A stretch of 64,000 bases of DNA from Aeromonas molluscorum 848 (lineage in GTDB: Bacteria > Pseudomonadota > Gammaproteobacteria > Enterobacterales > Aeromonadaceae): contig NZ_AQGQ01000002.1 of NCBI RefSeq assembly GCF_000388115.1, positions 24,154 to 88,153 on the forward strand, in the 5' to 3' direction. The first letter of the stretch is position 1. The number at the start of each line of letters is the position of its first letter. The notes under the pieces are model-generated. The model searched no databases, was not told the origin of the DNA, and worked only from the letters and a program-made list of their open reading frames with translations. Shown here piece by piece: positions 28,691 to 38,718 of this stretch. The translations under genes were made by a program, and so were the position numbers.

Positions 28691-29443
28691 GTGGAGGCAA
28701 GGGCACAAGGGCGCACCAAGGGTGGCTTCATCATCGGGGTGGCATTTTTCCTCCTGGTGATGGCGGGTCTCTACCAGAGTGCGCTGGACGTAAAGGATTG
28801 GCTGACAGATGCCAACCGGTTGCCCATCAGTGCCTTGCTGGTACAGGGGCAACACCAATATATCAAGGCGGAGGAGTTGCGCAGTGCCGTGCTGGATGGC
28901 GATGCGCCACGCAACTTCTTCGAGATGGATGTGAATGCACTGCAGGCGCGCCTGACGGCGTTGCCTTGGGTCGCCCAGGTGTCGGTACGCAAGAAGTGGC
29001 CCGACAAGATCAAGGTCTACCTCACAGAGCAGAAGGTGGCGGCTCGCTGGAATGGCAGCCGTTTCGTCAATGCCAAGGGTGAGGTGTTCAGTGCACCAAA
29101 TCGGGTGAAGAGCCCCCTGATGCAACTGTCAGGCCCTGATGACCAGGCTGCCAAGGTGCTGGAGAACAGCCGCCAATTTGAGGCGCAGCTGGCAGAGCGA
29201 GGTTACAAGCTCAGTGCGGTCAATCTGACCCCACGTTACGGCTGGGAACTGACGCTGGATAACAATATTCAACTGTTTGTGGGGCGTTCGGATATGGCGC
29301 TCCGTCTACAGAGATTTATCGATGTCTTCCCGATCATCGAACCCCGTGAGCAAGTGGCTTATGTGGATCTTCGATACGACACCGGGATGGCGGTTGGCTG
29401 GAAGAAGAACGAAGAGAAAGCGCATGACCAAAACCGCAGATAG
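28691..29443 (+). CDS. ftsQ: Cell division protein FtsQ
   Basis: A 250-residue bitopic protein: short basic cytoplasmic tail, TM helix (about residues 12-32), POTRA domain (about 42-115) and beta domain. It recruits FtsB and FtsL and restrains septal synthesis until signalled. I use GTG 28691, since no in-frame ATG lies nearby and GGGG precedes it. The 3' end overlaps ftsA by 20 bases. Confidence 0.92.
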   Translation: MEARAQGRTKGGFIIGVAFFLLVMAGLYQSALDVKDWLTDANRLPISALLVQGQHQYIKAEELRSAVLDGDAPRNFFEMDVNALQARLTALPWVAQVSVRKKWPDKIKVYLTEQKVAARWNGSRFVNAKGEVFSAPNRVKSPLMQLSGPDDQAAKVLENSRQFEAQLAERGYKLSAVNLTPRYGWELTLDNNIQLFVGRSDMALRLQRFIDVFPIIEPREQVAYVDLRYDTGMAVGWKKNEEKAHDQNRR

Positions 29444-30683
29444 AAATCTGATTGTCGGGCTGGATATCGGCACCACCAAGGTGGCGGTTCTGGTGGGCGA
29501 AGTGCTGCCGGACGGTGAACTCAATGTCATCGGCATGGGCAGCCATACCTCTCGCGGCATGGACAAGGGCGGGGTCAACGATCTGGATTCCGTGGTCAAA
29601 TCCCTGCGCCGTGCGGTGGAAGAGGCCGAGATGATGGCCGACTGCCAGATTAGCTCCGTCTATCTGGGCTTGTCTGGCAAGCACATTGATTGCCGTAACG
29701 AGACCGGCATGGTGCCCATCTCCGATGAGGAAGTGACCCAGGAGGACGTGGATAACGTCATCCACACCGCCAAGTCGGTGCGTTTGTCTGATGAGCTAAG
29801 GGTGCTGCACGTGCTGCCCCAGGAGTTTGCCATCGACTACCAGGAGGGCATCAAGAACCCGGTTGGTCTGTCCGGTGTGCGGATGGCCGCCAAGGTGCAC
29901 CTGATCACCTGCCACAACGACATGGCTCGCAATATCGAGAAGTGTGTCGAAAAGGTGGGACTGAAAGTCGATCAACTGATCTTCTCTGCGTTGGCGTCCA
30001 GCTATGCCGTCTTGACTGAAGACGAGAAAGAGCTGGGAGTCTGTGTGGTCGATATCGGTGGTGGCACCATGGACATGTCGCTGTTTACTGGCGGCGCCCT
30101 GCGCCATACCAAGGTGATCCCTTACGCCGGTAGCACTGTCACCAGCGATATCGCCTATGCCTTCGGCACGCCGCCGCTGGATGCCGAGGCTATCAAGGTG
30201 CGCTACGGCTGCGCCTTGGGCCGCCTGGTCAGCAAGGAAGACAATATTGAAGTGCCCAGCGTCGGTGGACGCCCGGCCCGCAGTCTGCAACGACAGACCC
30301 TGGCCGAGGTGATAGAGCCGCGCTACACCGAGCTGCTCTCCATGATCAATGACGAGCTGGTGAAGGTACAAAGCGAATTGAAACAGCAGGGGGTCAAGCA
30401 TCAGCTGGCCGCCGGTTTGGTACTGACCGGTGGTGCGGCCCAGATCGAAGGCATAGTGGAGTGCGCAGAGCAGGTATTCCAGTGCCAGGTCCGGGTCGGG
30501 GAACCCATGAATGTGCGCGGATTGAGCGATTACGTGCAGGCACCAGTCTACTCGACCGCGGTCGGGTTGCTGCAATACGGCCGTACCCATCAATCCACAG
30601 GCAGTAGCAACGATTATACCGCCAAAGCAAGCGTCGGTGGGCTGGTCAAACGGGTCAGCAACTGGTTGCGTGGCGAGTTCTAA
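29424..30683 (+). CDS. ftsA: Cell division protein FtsA
   Basis: A 419-residue actin-like ATPase: NLIVGLDIGTTKVAVLVG phosphate loop at the start, VVDIGGGTMDMSLF second loop, and the C-terminal amphipathic helix (LVKRVSNWLRGEF) that tethers FtsZ to the membrane. The ATG at 29424 lies within the end of ftsQ. Confidence 0.97.
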   Translation: MTKTADRNLIVGLDIGTTKVAVLVGEVLPDGELNVIGMGSHTSRGMDKGGVNDLDSVVKSLRRAVEEAEMMADCQISSVYLGLSGKHIDCRNETGMVPISDEEVTQEDVDNVIHTAKSVRLSDELRVLHVLPQEFAIDYQEGIKNPVGLSGVRMAAKVHLITCHNDMARNIEKCVEKVGLKVDQLIFSALASSYAVLTEDEKELGVCVVDIGGGTMDMSLFTGGALRHTKVIPYAGSTVTSDIAYAFGTPPLDAEAIKVRYGCALGRLVSKEDNIEVPSVGGRPARSLQRQTLAEVIEPRYTELLSMINDELVKVQSELKQQGVKHQLAAGLVLTGGAAQIEGIVECAEQVFQCQVRVGEPMNVRGLSDYVQAPVYSTAVGLLQYGRTHQSTGSSNDYTAKASVGGLVKRVSNWLRGEF

Positions 30684-30723
30684 AAGATTTTGCTGAGTCA
30701 GGCAAATAAAGCGGAGAGACAAC

Positions 30724-31875
30724 ATGTTTGAATTTATGGATAGCCACACGGACGAAGCTGTCATCAAGGTGATAGGCGTGGGTGGCGGCGGCGGCAACGC
30801 AGTCGAGCACATGGTTCGTCAAAACATCGAAGGTGTTGAGTTCATCACGATCAACACCGACGCCCAGGCACTGCGCAACTCCAGTGCCAACACCACATTG
30901 CAGATCGGTAGTGGTATCACCAAGGGATTGGGCGCAGGTGCCAGTCCGGATGTGGGTCGTGAAGCTGCCCTGGAAGACCGCGAAGCGCTGCGTGAGCTGC
31001 TGACCGGTTCCGACATGGTGTTCATCGCGGCTGGCATGGGCGGTGGTACCGGTACCGGTGCCGCTCCCGTCGTGGCCGAAGTGGCCCGCGAGATGGGCAT
31101 TTTGACCGTCGCCGTGGTAACCAAGCCATTCTCGTTTGAAGGCAAGAAGCGGATGGGCTTTGCCGCCCACGGCATCGAAGAGCTTTCCAAGAATGTCGAC
31201 TCCCTGATCACCATCCCCAACGACAAGTTGTTGAAGGTACTGGGTCGTGGCATCTCCCTGCTGGACGCCTTCAAGGCGGCCAACGATGTGCTGCTGGGTG
31301 CCGTACAGGGCATCGCCGAGCTGATCACCCGTCCGGGCCTCATCAACGTCGACTTCGCGGATGTGCGTACCGTGATGCGCGAGATGGGTACCGCTATGAT
31401 GGGTACTGGTTCTGCCTCCGGTGATGACCGTGCCGAAGAAGCTGCCGAGAAAGCCATCTCCAGCCCGCTGTTGGAAGACGTGGATCTGGCCGGTGCCCGT
31501 GGCATCCTGGTCAACATCACCGCCGGCATGGACATGACCATCGAAGAGTTCGAAACCGTGGGTAACGCGGTCAAGGCCTTCGCCTCCGAGAATGCTACCG
31601 TGGTGGTGGGTACCGTTATTGACCCGGAGATGCAAGACGAGCTGCGGGTGACCGTGGTTGCGACCGGTATAGGCGCAGATCGCAAGAGCGACATCACCCT
31701 AGTCAAAAACAACATGGTACAAGAGCGTCCGGCCCGTCAGCCCCTGATCAGCGAAGCCCTGCAGTCTCGCGTGATGGAAGAGGCCCCGGCCAAGGCGGTG
31801 AATGCCGAGCCACAAGCTCGTCGTGAGCCTGATTATCTGGATATTCCGGCTTTCCTGCGCAAGCAGGCAGACTAA
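30724..31875 (+). CDS. ftsZ: Cell division protein FtsZ
   Basis: A 383-residue tubulin homologue that polymerises into the Z ring. GTP-binding signature GGGTGTG at 106-112, the NVDFADVRTVM T7-region, a variable linker, and the C-terminal DYLDIPAFLRKQAD peptide that binds FtsA, ZipA and ZapD. It follows ftsA by 40 bases with GGAGAGAC as ribosome-binding site. Several regulators of FtsZ (zapD, zapE, zapG) are also in this window. Confidence 0.98.
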   Translation: MFEFMDSHTDEAVIKVIGVGGGGGNAVEHMVRQNIEGVEFITINTDAQALRNSSANTTLQIGSGITKGLGAGASPDVGREAALEDREALRELLTGSDMVFIAAGMGGGTGTGAAPVVAEVAREMGILTVAVVTKPFSFEGKKRMGFAAHGIEELSKNVDSLITIPNDKLLKVLGRGISLLDAFKAANDVLLGAVQGIAELITRPGLINVDFADVRTVMREMGTAMMGTGSASGDDRAEEAAEKAISSPLLEDVDLAGARGILVNITAGMDMTIEEFETVGNAVKAFASENATVVVGTVIDPEMQDELRVTVVATGIGADRKSDITLVKNNMVQERPARQPLISEALQSRVMEEAPAKAVNAEPQARREPDYLDIPAFLRKQAD

Positions 31876-31970
31876 GCCTCTAACGGGGCTGGTTTGTTTG
31901 TTGTTTAAGGAATGTGCTAAGATGGCCCGTCAACGACCATCTGGTCCGGAATTTAGCTGTGGATACGCCC

Positions 31971-32894
31971 ATGATTAGACAAAGAACCTTGAAAACGAGT
32001 GTCCAGGCCACTGGTGTGGGCCTGCATTCGGGTCGGAAAGTCACAATGACGTTCCGTCCGGCACCTGTGAACACAGGGATCGTTTACTTGCGTACCGATC
32101 TGGATCCTGTGGTGGAATTGCCAGCAAATGCCGACCAGGTGCGCGATACCGTACTCTGTACCGCGTTGGTCAACGAAGCTGGTGTGCGTGTTTCCACCAT
32201 AGAACACCTCTCCGCCGCTTTGGCCGGGATGGGGATAGACAACCTTTATGTCGAGGTTGATGCCCCCGAGATCCCGGTAATGGATGGCAGTGCGCACCCC
32301 TTCATCTACCTGTTGCAGGAAGTTGGCATCCGCGAACAAAATGCGCCCAAGCAGTTTGTGCGGATCAAAAAGAGCATCCGGGTTGAGGACGGTGACAAGT
32401 GGGCGGAGTTCCACCCCTATCGCAACGGCTTCAAGATGGATCTCGAGATCGACTTCCAGCACCCGGTATTCGAAGGCCGCAATCAGCGTTGCGTACTGGA
32501 TTTCTCCGGCGCCTCTTTCGTGAAAGAGATCAGCCGTGCCCGTACCTTCGGCTTCATGCGTGACATCGAGTACCTGCGTTCCCAGAATCTGGCCTTGGGT
32601 GGAAGCCTGGAGAATGCCGTGGTTCTGGATGACTATCGGGTGCTGAACGAAGATGGTCTGCGCTACGAAGATGAGTTCGTCAAGCACAAGATGCTGGATG
32701 CTATCGGTGACCTTTATATGTGTAACCGCAGCATCATAGGCGAGTTCCGCGCTTACAAAACGGGCCATGCCTTGAACAACAAGTTGCTGCGTGCCTTGCT
32801 GGCCCAGCAGGAAGCATGGGAACTGGTGACCTTCGAGGGTAAGGGCGAAAAATCGCCAATCACTTACTACGACAACGGTCTGGTTCTAGCCTGA
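31971..32894 (+). CDS. lpxC: UDP-3-O-acyl-N-acetylglucosamine deacetylase LpxC
   Basis: A 307-residue zinc deacetylase, the committed step of lipid A synthesis. Zinc-site motifs are [14 protein letters not shown] and HKMLDAIGD; the hydrophobic passage segments are conserved. ATG 31971 ([21 protein letters not shown]) matches E. coli; the upstream open frame is not conserved. In enterics LpxC is degraded by FtsH through its C-terminal tail; here the tail ends YDNGLVLA, close to the enteric form. Confidence 0.97.
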   Translation: MIRQRTLKTSVQATGVGLHSGRKVTMTFRPAPVNTGIVYLRTDLDPVVELPANADQVRDTVLCTALVNEAGVRVSTIEHLSAALAGMGIDNLYVEVDAPEIPVMDGSAHPFIYLLQEVGIREQNAPKQFVRIKKSIRVEDGDKWAEFHPYRNGFKMDLEIDFQHPVFEGRNQRCVLDFSGASFVKEISRARTFGFMRDIEYLRSQNLALGGSLENAVVLDDYRVLNEDGLRYEDEFVKHKMLDAIGDLYMCNRSIIGEFRAYKTGHALNNKLLRALLAQQEAWELVTFEGKGEKSPITYYDNGLVLA

Positions 32895-32905
32895 TAGTTG
32901 TGCAA

Positions 32906-32940
32906 CAGGACGTCGGTCACCTCTCCGCGCCGGCGTCCTG
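32906..32940 (+). terminator. Probable terminator after lpxC
   Basis: CAGGACG / CGTCCTG with a further CGG/CCG pairing across a one-base mismatch, beginning 12 bases after lpxC; a weak T-rich tail follows (TCATTCTTGTTT). It may separate the dcw cluster from the M23-secA pair. Confidence 0.55.
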
Positions 32941-33031
32941 TCATTCTTGTTTACATCCCGATACCGATACTCTCCCGGTTTTATTTTCGTGGTGGCAACT
33001 AGCCTCACCCGACCGAGCAGATTGAATTTCT

Positions 33032-33937
33032 ATGAGCATTACCCTGATCCTCAATGGCAAGCAGCGGCGCAAGCTGCACTTCCCCAAACAACGTCTGGCC
33101 TGGGTCGGCGGTCTCTTTCTTTCTATTCTGGTGTTAGGGTCTGTCCTGCTATGGCAGAGCTGGCATCAAAAAATGGCTGCCCTCGAGCTGGCGCTGGTTC
33201 AAGCAGAGCAGCAGCAGACGAGTCAAACTACCGAGCAGGCCCGCGAACAACTCGCCATGCTGGCTGCCCAGGTCGGCACCATGCAGGGCCAGCTTGGCAG
33301 GCTCAATGCCCTCGGTGAGCGATTGACCGAGCAGGCGGATCTCGATCCCGACGAATTCAACTTCAAAGAGCTGCCTCCCATGGGCGGCCCCTCCTATGAT
33401 GCCGATCTGGAAGTGAACCTCGACGAGCTGCAAAGCTCCATGGCTCACCTCAGCAAACAGCTCAGTAGTCGCGAAGAACAGCTGTCGGTACTTGAATCTT
33501 TCATGCTCAATCACCATATCACTGACGCAGGCTTTATTTCCGGATCGCCGGTCAAGCAGGAGCGGGTCTGGATTAGCTCTGGCTTCGGCGGCCGGGTCGA
33601 TCCCTTCAATGGTCGTGCCAAGATGCACAAAGGCGTCGATTTTCGCGGCAAGCCGGGCACGCCCATATTGGCAACCGGGCCCGGCATAGTGAGCTGGGCG
33701 GGTCGCCATCCTGAATTTGGCAACATGATTGAGATTAATCATGGTAATGGCCTGGTGACTCGCTATGCCCACAACGCCAAGTTGTTGGTGGAGGTGGGTA
33801 CGTTAGTGGATCAGGGTCAGCAGATAGCCCTGATGGGACGCACCGGTCGCGCGACCGGGGTCCATTTGCATTATGAAGTGTTGAAAGACGGTCGTCAGGT
33901 CAACCCCAGTCAATTCCTTACTGCCAGACGGGGTTAG
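33032..33937 (+). CDS. M23 family metallopeptidase (membrane-anchored murein endopeptidase-like)
   Basis: A 301-residue protein with a cytoplasmic basic start, one TM helix (about residues 23-42), a periplasmic coiled coil (about 45-160) and a LytM/M23 domain. The zinc and catalytic residues His199, Asp203, His247 and His278/His280 (HLH) are all present, so it should be an active D,D-endopeptidase rather than an EnvC-like degenerate activator. It lies between lpxC and secA, the slot held by secM in E. coli; the same arrangement is common in Pseudomonas and other non-enteric gamma-proteobacteria. Physiological role is not established from sequence alone. Confidence 0.9.
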   Translation: MSITLILNGKQRRKLHFPKQRLAWVGGLFLSILVLGSVLLWQSWHQKMAALELALVQAEQQQTSQTTEQAREQLAMLAAQVGTMQGQLGRLNALGERLTEQADLDPDEFNFKELPPMGGPSYDADLEVNLDELQSSMAHLSKQLSSREEQLSVLESFMLNHHITDAGFISGSPVKQERVWISSGFGGRVDPFNGRAKMHKGVDFRGKPGTPILATGPGIVSWAGRHPEFGNMIEINHGNGLVTRYAHNAKLLVEVGTLVDQGQQIALMGRTGRATGVHLHYEVLKDGRQVNPSQFLTARRG

Positions 33938-33994
33938 GTTTTTTTCTCTCCAGTTCCAGTGACGGAACCTTATAACCAGAAACAGTTGGTACCC

Positions 33995-36712
33995 ATGATT
34001 AGCACACTGCTTACCAAGATTATCGGCAGCCGGAACGACAGAACGCTCAAGGCCCTGCGCAAAATTGTAAAACAGATCAATGCAATGGAGCCTCAGTTCG
34101 AGGCCTTGTCTGATGCTGAGTTGCAGGCCAAGACGGCCGAGTACCGTCAGCGCCTGGATCAGGGGGAGACCCTGGAGCAGTTGCTGCCGGAAGCCTTCGC
34201 CACAGTACGTGAAGCGTCCCGTCGTGTGTTCGGCATGCGCCACTTCGACGTCCAGCTGATCGGCGGCATGGTACTCAACTCCAACCGCATCGCGGAGATG
34301 AAGACGGGTGAAGGCAAGACCCTCACTGCGACCCTGCCTGCCTATCTGAACGCCTTGGCGGGTCACGGTGTGCACGTGGTGACGGTGAACGACTATCTGG
34401 CCAAGCGTGATGCCGAGGCGAACCGCCCGCTGTTCACCTTCCTTGGTCTGACCGTGGATTGCAACGTGCCGGGCATGGATGCGTCCCAGAAGCGTGATGC
34501 TTATGCCGCCGACATCACCTACGGTACCAACAACGAATTCGGTTTCGACTACCTGCGCGACAACATGGCGTTCTCGCCAGAGCAGCGGGTACAGCGCCCT
34601 CTCAACTATGCCCTGGTGGATGAGGTGGATTCGGTGCTGATTGATGAGGCGCGTACGCCACTCATCATCTCGGGCCCGGCGGAGGACAGCTCCGCCATGT
34701 ATATCCAGATCAACAAACTGATCCCGCTGCTGGTCAAGCAGGACAAAGAAGACTCTGAAGAGTACACCGGTGACGGTCACTACACGGTCGACGAGAAGAA
34801 CCGCCAAGCGCTGCTGACCGAAAACGGCCAGATCTTCGTGGAAGAGTTGCTCAAGAAAGAGGGCTTGCTGGCCGAGGAGGACTCTTTGTTCTCCGCCACC
34901 AACATCAGCCTGCTGCATCACGTCAATGCCGGTCTGCGTGCTCACACCCTGTTCGAGCGCAACGTCGATTACATCGTGCAGAAAGACGAAATCGTCATCG
35001 TCGATGAACATACCGGTCGAACCATGCCGGGTCGTCGCTGGTCCGATGGCCTGCACCAGGCGGTCGAGGCAAAAGAAGGGGTCAAGATCCAGAACGAGAA
35101 CCAGACCCTGGCCTCCATCACCTTCCAGAACTACTTCCGCCTCTATGACAAGCTGGCGGGCATGACGGGGACCGCGGATACCGAGGCCTTCGAATTCCAG
35201 CAGATCTATGGCCTGGATACTGTGGTCATCCCGACCAACCGCCCCATGGTACGTAAAGACATGGGTGACCTGGTATATCTCACCGCCCTGGAGAAGTACG
35301 ACGCCATCGTCGAAGATATCCGTGGTTGCGTCTCCCGCGGCCAGCCGGTACTGGTCGGTACTGTCTCCATCGAGAACTCGGAACTGCTCTCCGGCATCCT
35401 GACCAAGCAAGAGATCCCCCACAAGGTATTGAACGCCAAGTTCCATGCCATGGAGGCGGAGATCGTCGCCCAAGCGGGCCAGCTCGGCGCCGTCACCATC
35501 GCCACAAACATGGCCGGTCGGGGTACCGACATCGTGCTGGGTGGCAACTGGCAGGCCGAAATCGCCCAGCTTGACAATCCGAGCGACGCGCAGATCAGCG
35601 AAATCAAGGCCGCCTGGCAGGTTCGTCACGATGCTGTGCTGGCCGCAGGTGGCCTGCACATCATAGGTACCGAGCGTCACGAATCACGCCGCATCGACAA
35701 CCAGCTGCGTGGCCGTTCCGGTCGCCAGGGGGACCCGGGTTCTTCCCGCTTCTACCTCTCCATGGAAGATCAGCTGATGCGTATCTTCGCCTCTGACCGT
35801 GTCACTGGCATGATGAAGAAGCTGGGCATGGAAGAGGGCGAGGCCATCGAACACCCTTGGGTCACCAAGGCCATCGAGAATGCCCAGCGCAAGGTGGAGG
35901 GTCGCAACTTCGACATCCGTAAGAACCTGCTCGAATTCGATGACGTGGCCAATGATCAGCGCAAGGTGGTCTACGAGCAGCGCAACGAGCTGCTGGAGAC
36001 CAACGATATCTCCGAGACCATTCACATCATCCGTGATGACGTCTATGGCGCCGTGATTGACGAATACATTCCGCCCCAGTCTCTGGAGGAGATGTGGGAC
36101 GTGCCCGGCCTGGAGACCCGTCTGGCCGCCGATTTTGGCCTGGTTCTGCCCATTCAGCAGTGGTTGCGCGATGACGACAAGCTGTATGAAGAGAAGCTGC
36201 GTGAGCGCATTCTGGACGAAGCCAACCAGCTCTATGCTCGCAAAGAAGAGCTGGTCGGCGTCGATGTGCTGCGCAATTTCGAGAAAGCCGTGATGCTGCA
36301 GACTCTGGATGGCCTCTGGAAAGAGCATCTGGCCGCGATGGATCATCTGCGTCAAGGCATTCATCTGCGCGGTTATGCCCAGAAGAACCCCAAGCAGGAG
36401 TACAAGCGCGAATCCTTCGATCTGTTTACCCAGATGCTGGAGACCCTCAAGCGCGATGTGGTCAGCATATTGAGCCGAGTCCAGGTACAGGAGCGGGATG
36501 TCGAGGTGATGGAAGAGCAGCAGCGCCAGCAGGCAGAAGCGGCTCCCCGCACCTACACCCACGCCACTGCCGACGATCAGCTGGCGGACGAGGGCGAAGA
36601 GACGAGTACACAGACAACCTTCGTGCGGGACGAGCAGAAGATCGGTCGCAACGATCCTTGTCCCTGCGGATCCGGCAAGAAGTACAAGCACTGCCACGGT
36701 CAGTTGACCTGA
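33995..36712 (+). CDS. secA: Preprotein translocase ATPase SecA
   Basis: A 905-residue DEAD-like motor of the Sec pathway: NBD1 with [13 protein letters not shown], preprotein-binding domain, NBD2, helical scaffold, and the C-terminal zinc finger [14 protein letters not shown] that binds SecB. ATG 33995 ([18 protein letters not shown]) matches the family; the upstream frame is not conserved. No secM-like arrest peptide precedes it, so SecM-based control of secA translation is absent here. Confidence 0.98.
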   Translation: MISTLLTKIIGSRNDRTLKALRKIVKQINAMEPQFEALSDAELQAKTAEYRQRLDQGETLEQLLPEAFATVREASRRVFGMRHFDVQLIGGMVLNSNRIAEMKTGEGKTLTATLPAYLNALAGHGVHVVTVNDYLAKRDAEANRPLFTFLGLTVDCNVPGMDASQKRDAYAADITYGTNNEFGFDYLRDNMAFSPEQRVQRPLNYALVDEVDSVLIDEARTPLIISGPAEDSSAMYIQINKLIPLLVKQDKEDSEEYTGDGHYTVDEKNRQALLTENGQIFVEELLKKEGLLAEEDSLFSATNISLLHHVNAGLRAHTLFERNVDYIVQKDEIVIVDEHTGRTMPGRRWSDGLHQAVEAKEGVKIQNENQTLASITFQNYFRLYDKLAGMTGTADTEAFEFQQIYGLDTVVIPTNRPMVRKDMGDLVYLTALEKYDAIVEDIRGCVSRGQPVLVGTVSIENSELLSGILTKQEIPHKVLNAKFHAMEAEIVAQAGQLGAVTIATNMAGRGTDIVLGGNWQAEIAQLDNPSDAQISEIKAAWQVRHDAVLAAGGLHIIGTERHESRRIDNQLRGRSGRQGDPGSSRFYLSMEDQLMRIFASDRVTGMMKKLGMEEGEAIEHPWVTKAIENAQRKVEGRNFDIRKNLLEFDDVANDQRKVVYEQRNELLETNDISETIHIIRDDVYGAVIDEYIPPQSLEEMWDVPGLETRLAADFGLVLPIQQWLRDDDKLYEEKLRERILDEANQLYARKEELVGVDVLRNFEKAVMLQTLDGLWKEHLAAMDHLRQGIHLRGYAQKNPKQEYKRESFDLFTQMLETLKRDVVSILSRVQVQERDVEVMEEQQRQQAEAAPRTYTHATADDQLADEGEETSTQTTFVRDEQKIGRNDPCPCGSGKKYKHCHGQLT

Positions 36713-36726
36713 TAGCGCTATGCTAG

Positions 36727-36760
36727 TGAATGCACCGCCTCCGGGCGGTGCATTCATTTC
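36727..36760 (+). terminator. Terminator of secA
   Basis: A perfect 13-bp stem (TGAATGCACCGCC and its complement) with a 4-base loop and TTTC after it, 14 bases past the secA stop. Confidence 0.85.
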
Positions 36761-36786
36761 AGGGGCATAAGGGAGGAGGGCTGAGG

Positions 36787-37971
36787 ATGAGCAAGGTGCC
36801 GACGGGGTGGGATGGGCAGGCGCATGCCAGCTGGCTGCTGGAGCGGCGGCAGGAGGCCGTCCAGCGGGTGCTGGCTCTGCTGAACGGGGAGCGGCTCAAG
36901 CCGGTTCCCCTGCAACTGCAGTTTGCCTATTACCTCTTTCTGTCTGGCGATCCGGCCTCAGCCGCGCAAGTACTGACGCTGGCGCATCAGGCCACCCCCG
37001 AGAATGATGAAGTGCTGCGCAATCTCTGCGTCTGCCTGTCGCGCTCGGGCCAGCATGAACGTGCTGTGGCGCATCTGACCGAGCTGGCGGCCCGTGACCC
37101 GGCAGACGCTCTGGCACAGGATGGACTCTGCACCTCCCTCGCCAGGCTAGGACGCCATGCCGAGGCGGCGCAGGCGGGGACCAGAGCACTGTGCCTCAAA
37201 GACGAGGCTGCCGGGCAACTCGTCGAGGGGTGGGTGCTGCCGGCAGAGGGGCCGGATGCTTGGCTGGCCAGCCAGGACGGCAAGCACTCCATCATTGCCT
37301 TTTCCTTGTGGGGGACAAACCCCCGCTACCTGAGAGGGGCGCTCGACAACGTACTGGCCGCCGCCTATCTCTACCCCGGCTGGCAGCTGCGTTTCTATGT
37401 GGATGAGAGTGTGCCCGCGGACCTGCTGGCCTGCCTGCAGGCCCATGGTGCCGAGCTGTGTATGCAACCCGCGGATCACTCGCTGCGTCAGCGTCTGTGC
37501 TGGCGTTTTCAGGTGGCCAATGATCCATGGGTTGGCCGCTTCCTGGTGCGGGATGTGGATTCGGTACCGAGTGTGCGCGAACGCGTCGCCGTCGATGGCT
37601 GGCTTGCATCGGGGCGCTGGTTTCATATCATGCGTGACTGGTGGAGCCACACTGACCTGGTGCTGGCGGGCATGTGGGGTGGCGTGGCCGGGGTGCTGCC
37701 ACCACTGGCGCCCCTGCTCGGAGCTTATCAGCCCGGCCTCATGGAGACGCCGAACATCGATCAGTGGTTTCTGCGGGACTGTCTGTGGCGCTATATTCGC
37801 CAGAGCAGCCTCATCCAGGATCGCTGCTTCAGCCCCCCTGGGGCCCAGCCATGGCCACTGCCCGCCCCGGCGGGGAGCGAGCATGTGGGTCAGGATATGT
37901 TTACGGCGCAGGGGGAACGTCAGGCGCTGCGTCTGGCCCCCTGGATCGCCAAGTTACCGTGTTTAGGTTGA
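36787..37971 (+). CDS. TPR protein with a glycosyltransferase-like C-terminal domain
   Basis: A 394-residue protein that I do not recognise as a named gene. Residues 15-145 form TPR-like helical repeats (AAQVLTLAHQATPEND, HERAVAHLTELAARDP, HAEAAQAGTRAL). Residues 165-345 look like a nucleotide-sugar transferase fold: FSLWGTNPRYLRGALDNVLAA, YPGWQLRFYVDESVP, then RFLVRDVDSVPS with a DVD at 256-258 in the position of a metal-binding DxD, and NIDQWFLRDCLW. There is no signal peptide or TM. It lies alone between the secA terminator and mutT, eight bases before the latter. The acceptor is unknown; a protein O-glycosyltransferase role is possible. ATG 36787 follows GGGAGG. Confidence 0.75.
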   Translation: MSKVPTGWDGQAHASWLLERRQEAVQRVLALLNGERLKPVPLQLQFAYYLFLSGDPASAAQVLTLAHQATPENDEVLRNLCVCLSRSGQHERAVAHLTELAARDPADALAQDGLCTSLARLGRHAEAAQAGTRALCLKDEAAGQLVEGWVLPAEGPDAWLASQDGKHSIIAFSLWGTNPRYLRGALDNVLAAAYLYPGWQLRFYVDESVPADLLACLQAHGAELCMQPADHSLRQRLCWRFQVANDPWVGRFLVRDVDSVPSVRERVAVDGWLASGRWFHIMRDWWSHTDLVLAGMWGGVAGVLPPLAPLLGAYQPGLMETPNIDQWFLRDCLWRYIRQSSLIQDRCFSPPGAQPWPLPAPAGSEHVGQDMFTAQGERQALRLAPWIAKLPCLG

Positions 37972-37979
37972 GGACAAAG

Positions 37980-38390
37980 ATGGAACAGAAGAAGCGGATA
38001 TGGGTGGCGGTTGGCGTCATCGAGAACGAGCGGGGTGACATCTTCATTGCCAAACGCGCCTCAAGCAGCCACCAGGGCGATCGCTGGGAGTTCCCGGGGG
38101 GCAAGGTCGAGGCTGGCGAGGATCTGCTGGCAGCCTTGGACAGGGAGCTCTGGGAAGAGATAGGCATCCGGGTCGAGGATTGCGCCCCCTTTATGGAGCT
38201 GCATCATGACTATCCCGAGAAGCAGGTGCTGCTGGATATCTGGAAGGTGACCCGTTTTCGGGGTGAGCCGTTTGGCAAGGAGGGACAGGAGTGTCTGTGG
38301 GTTCCCCTGGCTGAACTGGATAACTACCAGTTCCCCGATGCCAATGGCCCCATAGTCGCTCGGCTACAGGGCCTGGTAGCTAAAAGCTGA
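37980..38390 (+). CDS. mutT: 8-oxo-dGTP diphosphatase MutT
   Basis: A 136-residue Nudix hydrolase with an intact Nudix box (GGKVEAGEDLLAALDRELWEEIGI, residues 37-60 approximately, metal-binding REx2EE). It removes 8-oxo-dGTP from the nucleotide pool and prevents A:T to C:G transversions. Position downstream of secA matches E. coli secA-mutT, apart from the inserted TPR gene. Confidence 0.95.
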   Translation: MEQKKRIWVAVGVIENERGDIFIAKRASSSHQGDRWEFPGGKVEAGEDLLAALDRELWEEIGIRVEDCAPFMELHHDYPEKQVLLDIWKVTRFRGEPFGKEGQECLWVPLAELDNYQFPDANGPIVARLQGLVAKS

Positions 38391-38414
38391 CAACGAATGC
38401 GGCAGCGAAACGTT

Positions 38415-38451
38415 GATAACAAAAAAGGGCCATTGGCCCTTTTTTGTTATC
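38415..38451. terminator. Bidirectional terminator between mutT and yacG
   Basis: A perfect 17-bp inverted repeat with a 3-base loop: GATAAC-A6-GGGCC-ATT-GGCCC-T6-GTTATC. It ends both converging transcripts. Confidence 0.95.
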
Positions 38452-38462
38452 ACGGGAAGGAG

Positions 38463-38657
38463 TCAGCGCCACTCTTCTCCGGCATCCGGGTCTGGCAACA
38501 GGTCCGGATTGATCTCTCCCGGGATCCGCTTCTCTTCGTCGGCCCATTCGCCGAGATCGATCAGCTGGCAGCGTTTGCTGCAGAAAGGGCGGAACGGGCT
38601 CTGTGGACCCCATTCCACTGGCGTTTGGCAATTTGGGCAGTTGACCTTGGTGACCAT
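38463..38657 (-). CDS. yacG: DNA gyrase inhibitor YacG (zinc finger)
   Basis: A 64-residue protein with a four-cysteine zinc site (CPNC at about 7-10, FCSKRC about 26-31) and the conserved LGEWADEE segment. In E. coli YacG binds GyrB and inhibits gyrase. ATG 38657 gives the usual length of 65. It ends the coaE-zapD-yacG group, conserved in E. coli. Confidence 0.93.
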   Translation of the reverse strand: MVTKVNCPNCQTPVEWGPQSPFRPFCSKRCQLIDLGEWADEEKRIPGEINPDLLPDPDAGEEWR

Positions 38658-38718
38658 GGATTCCTCCGCAGGCAAGAGATAAATGGCGTAGGGCGGGAGC
38701 CTGGCTCCCATCCCTTCG

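Noticed and set aside
33938..33994. secM-like arrest peptide before secA
   Set aside because: The spacer is too short and shows no proline-ended arrest motif; the upstream gene is an M23 peptidase.
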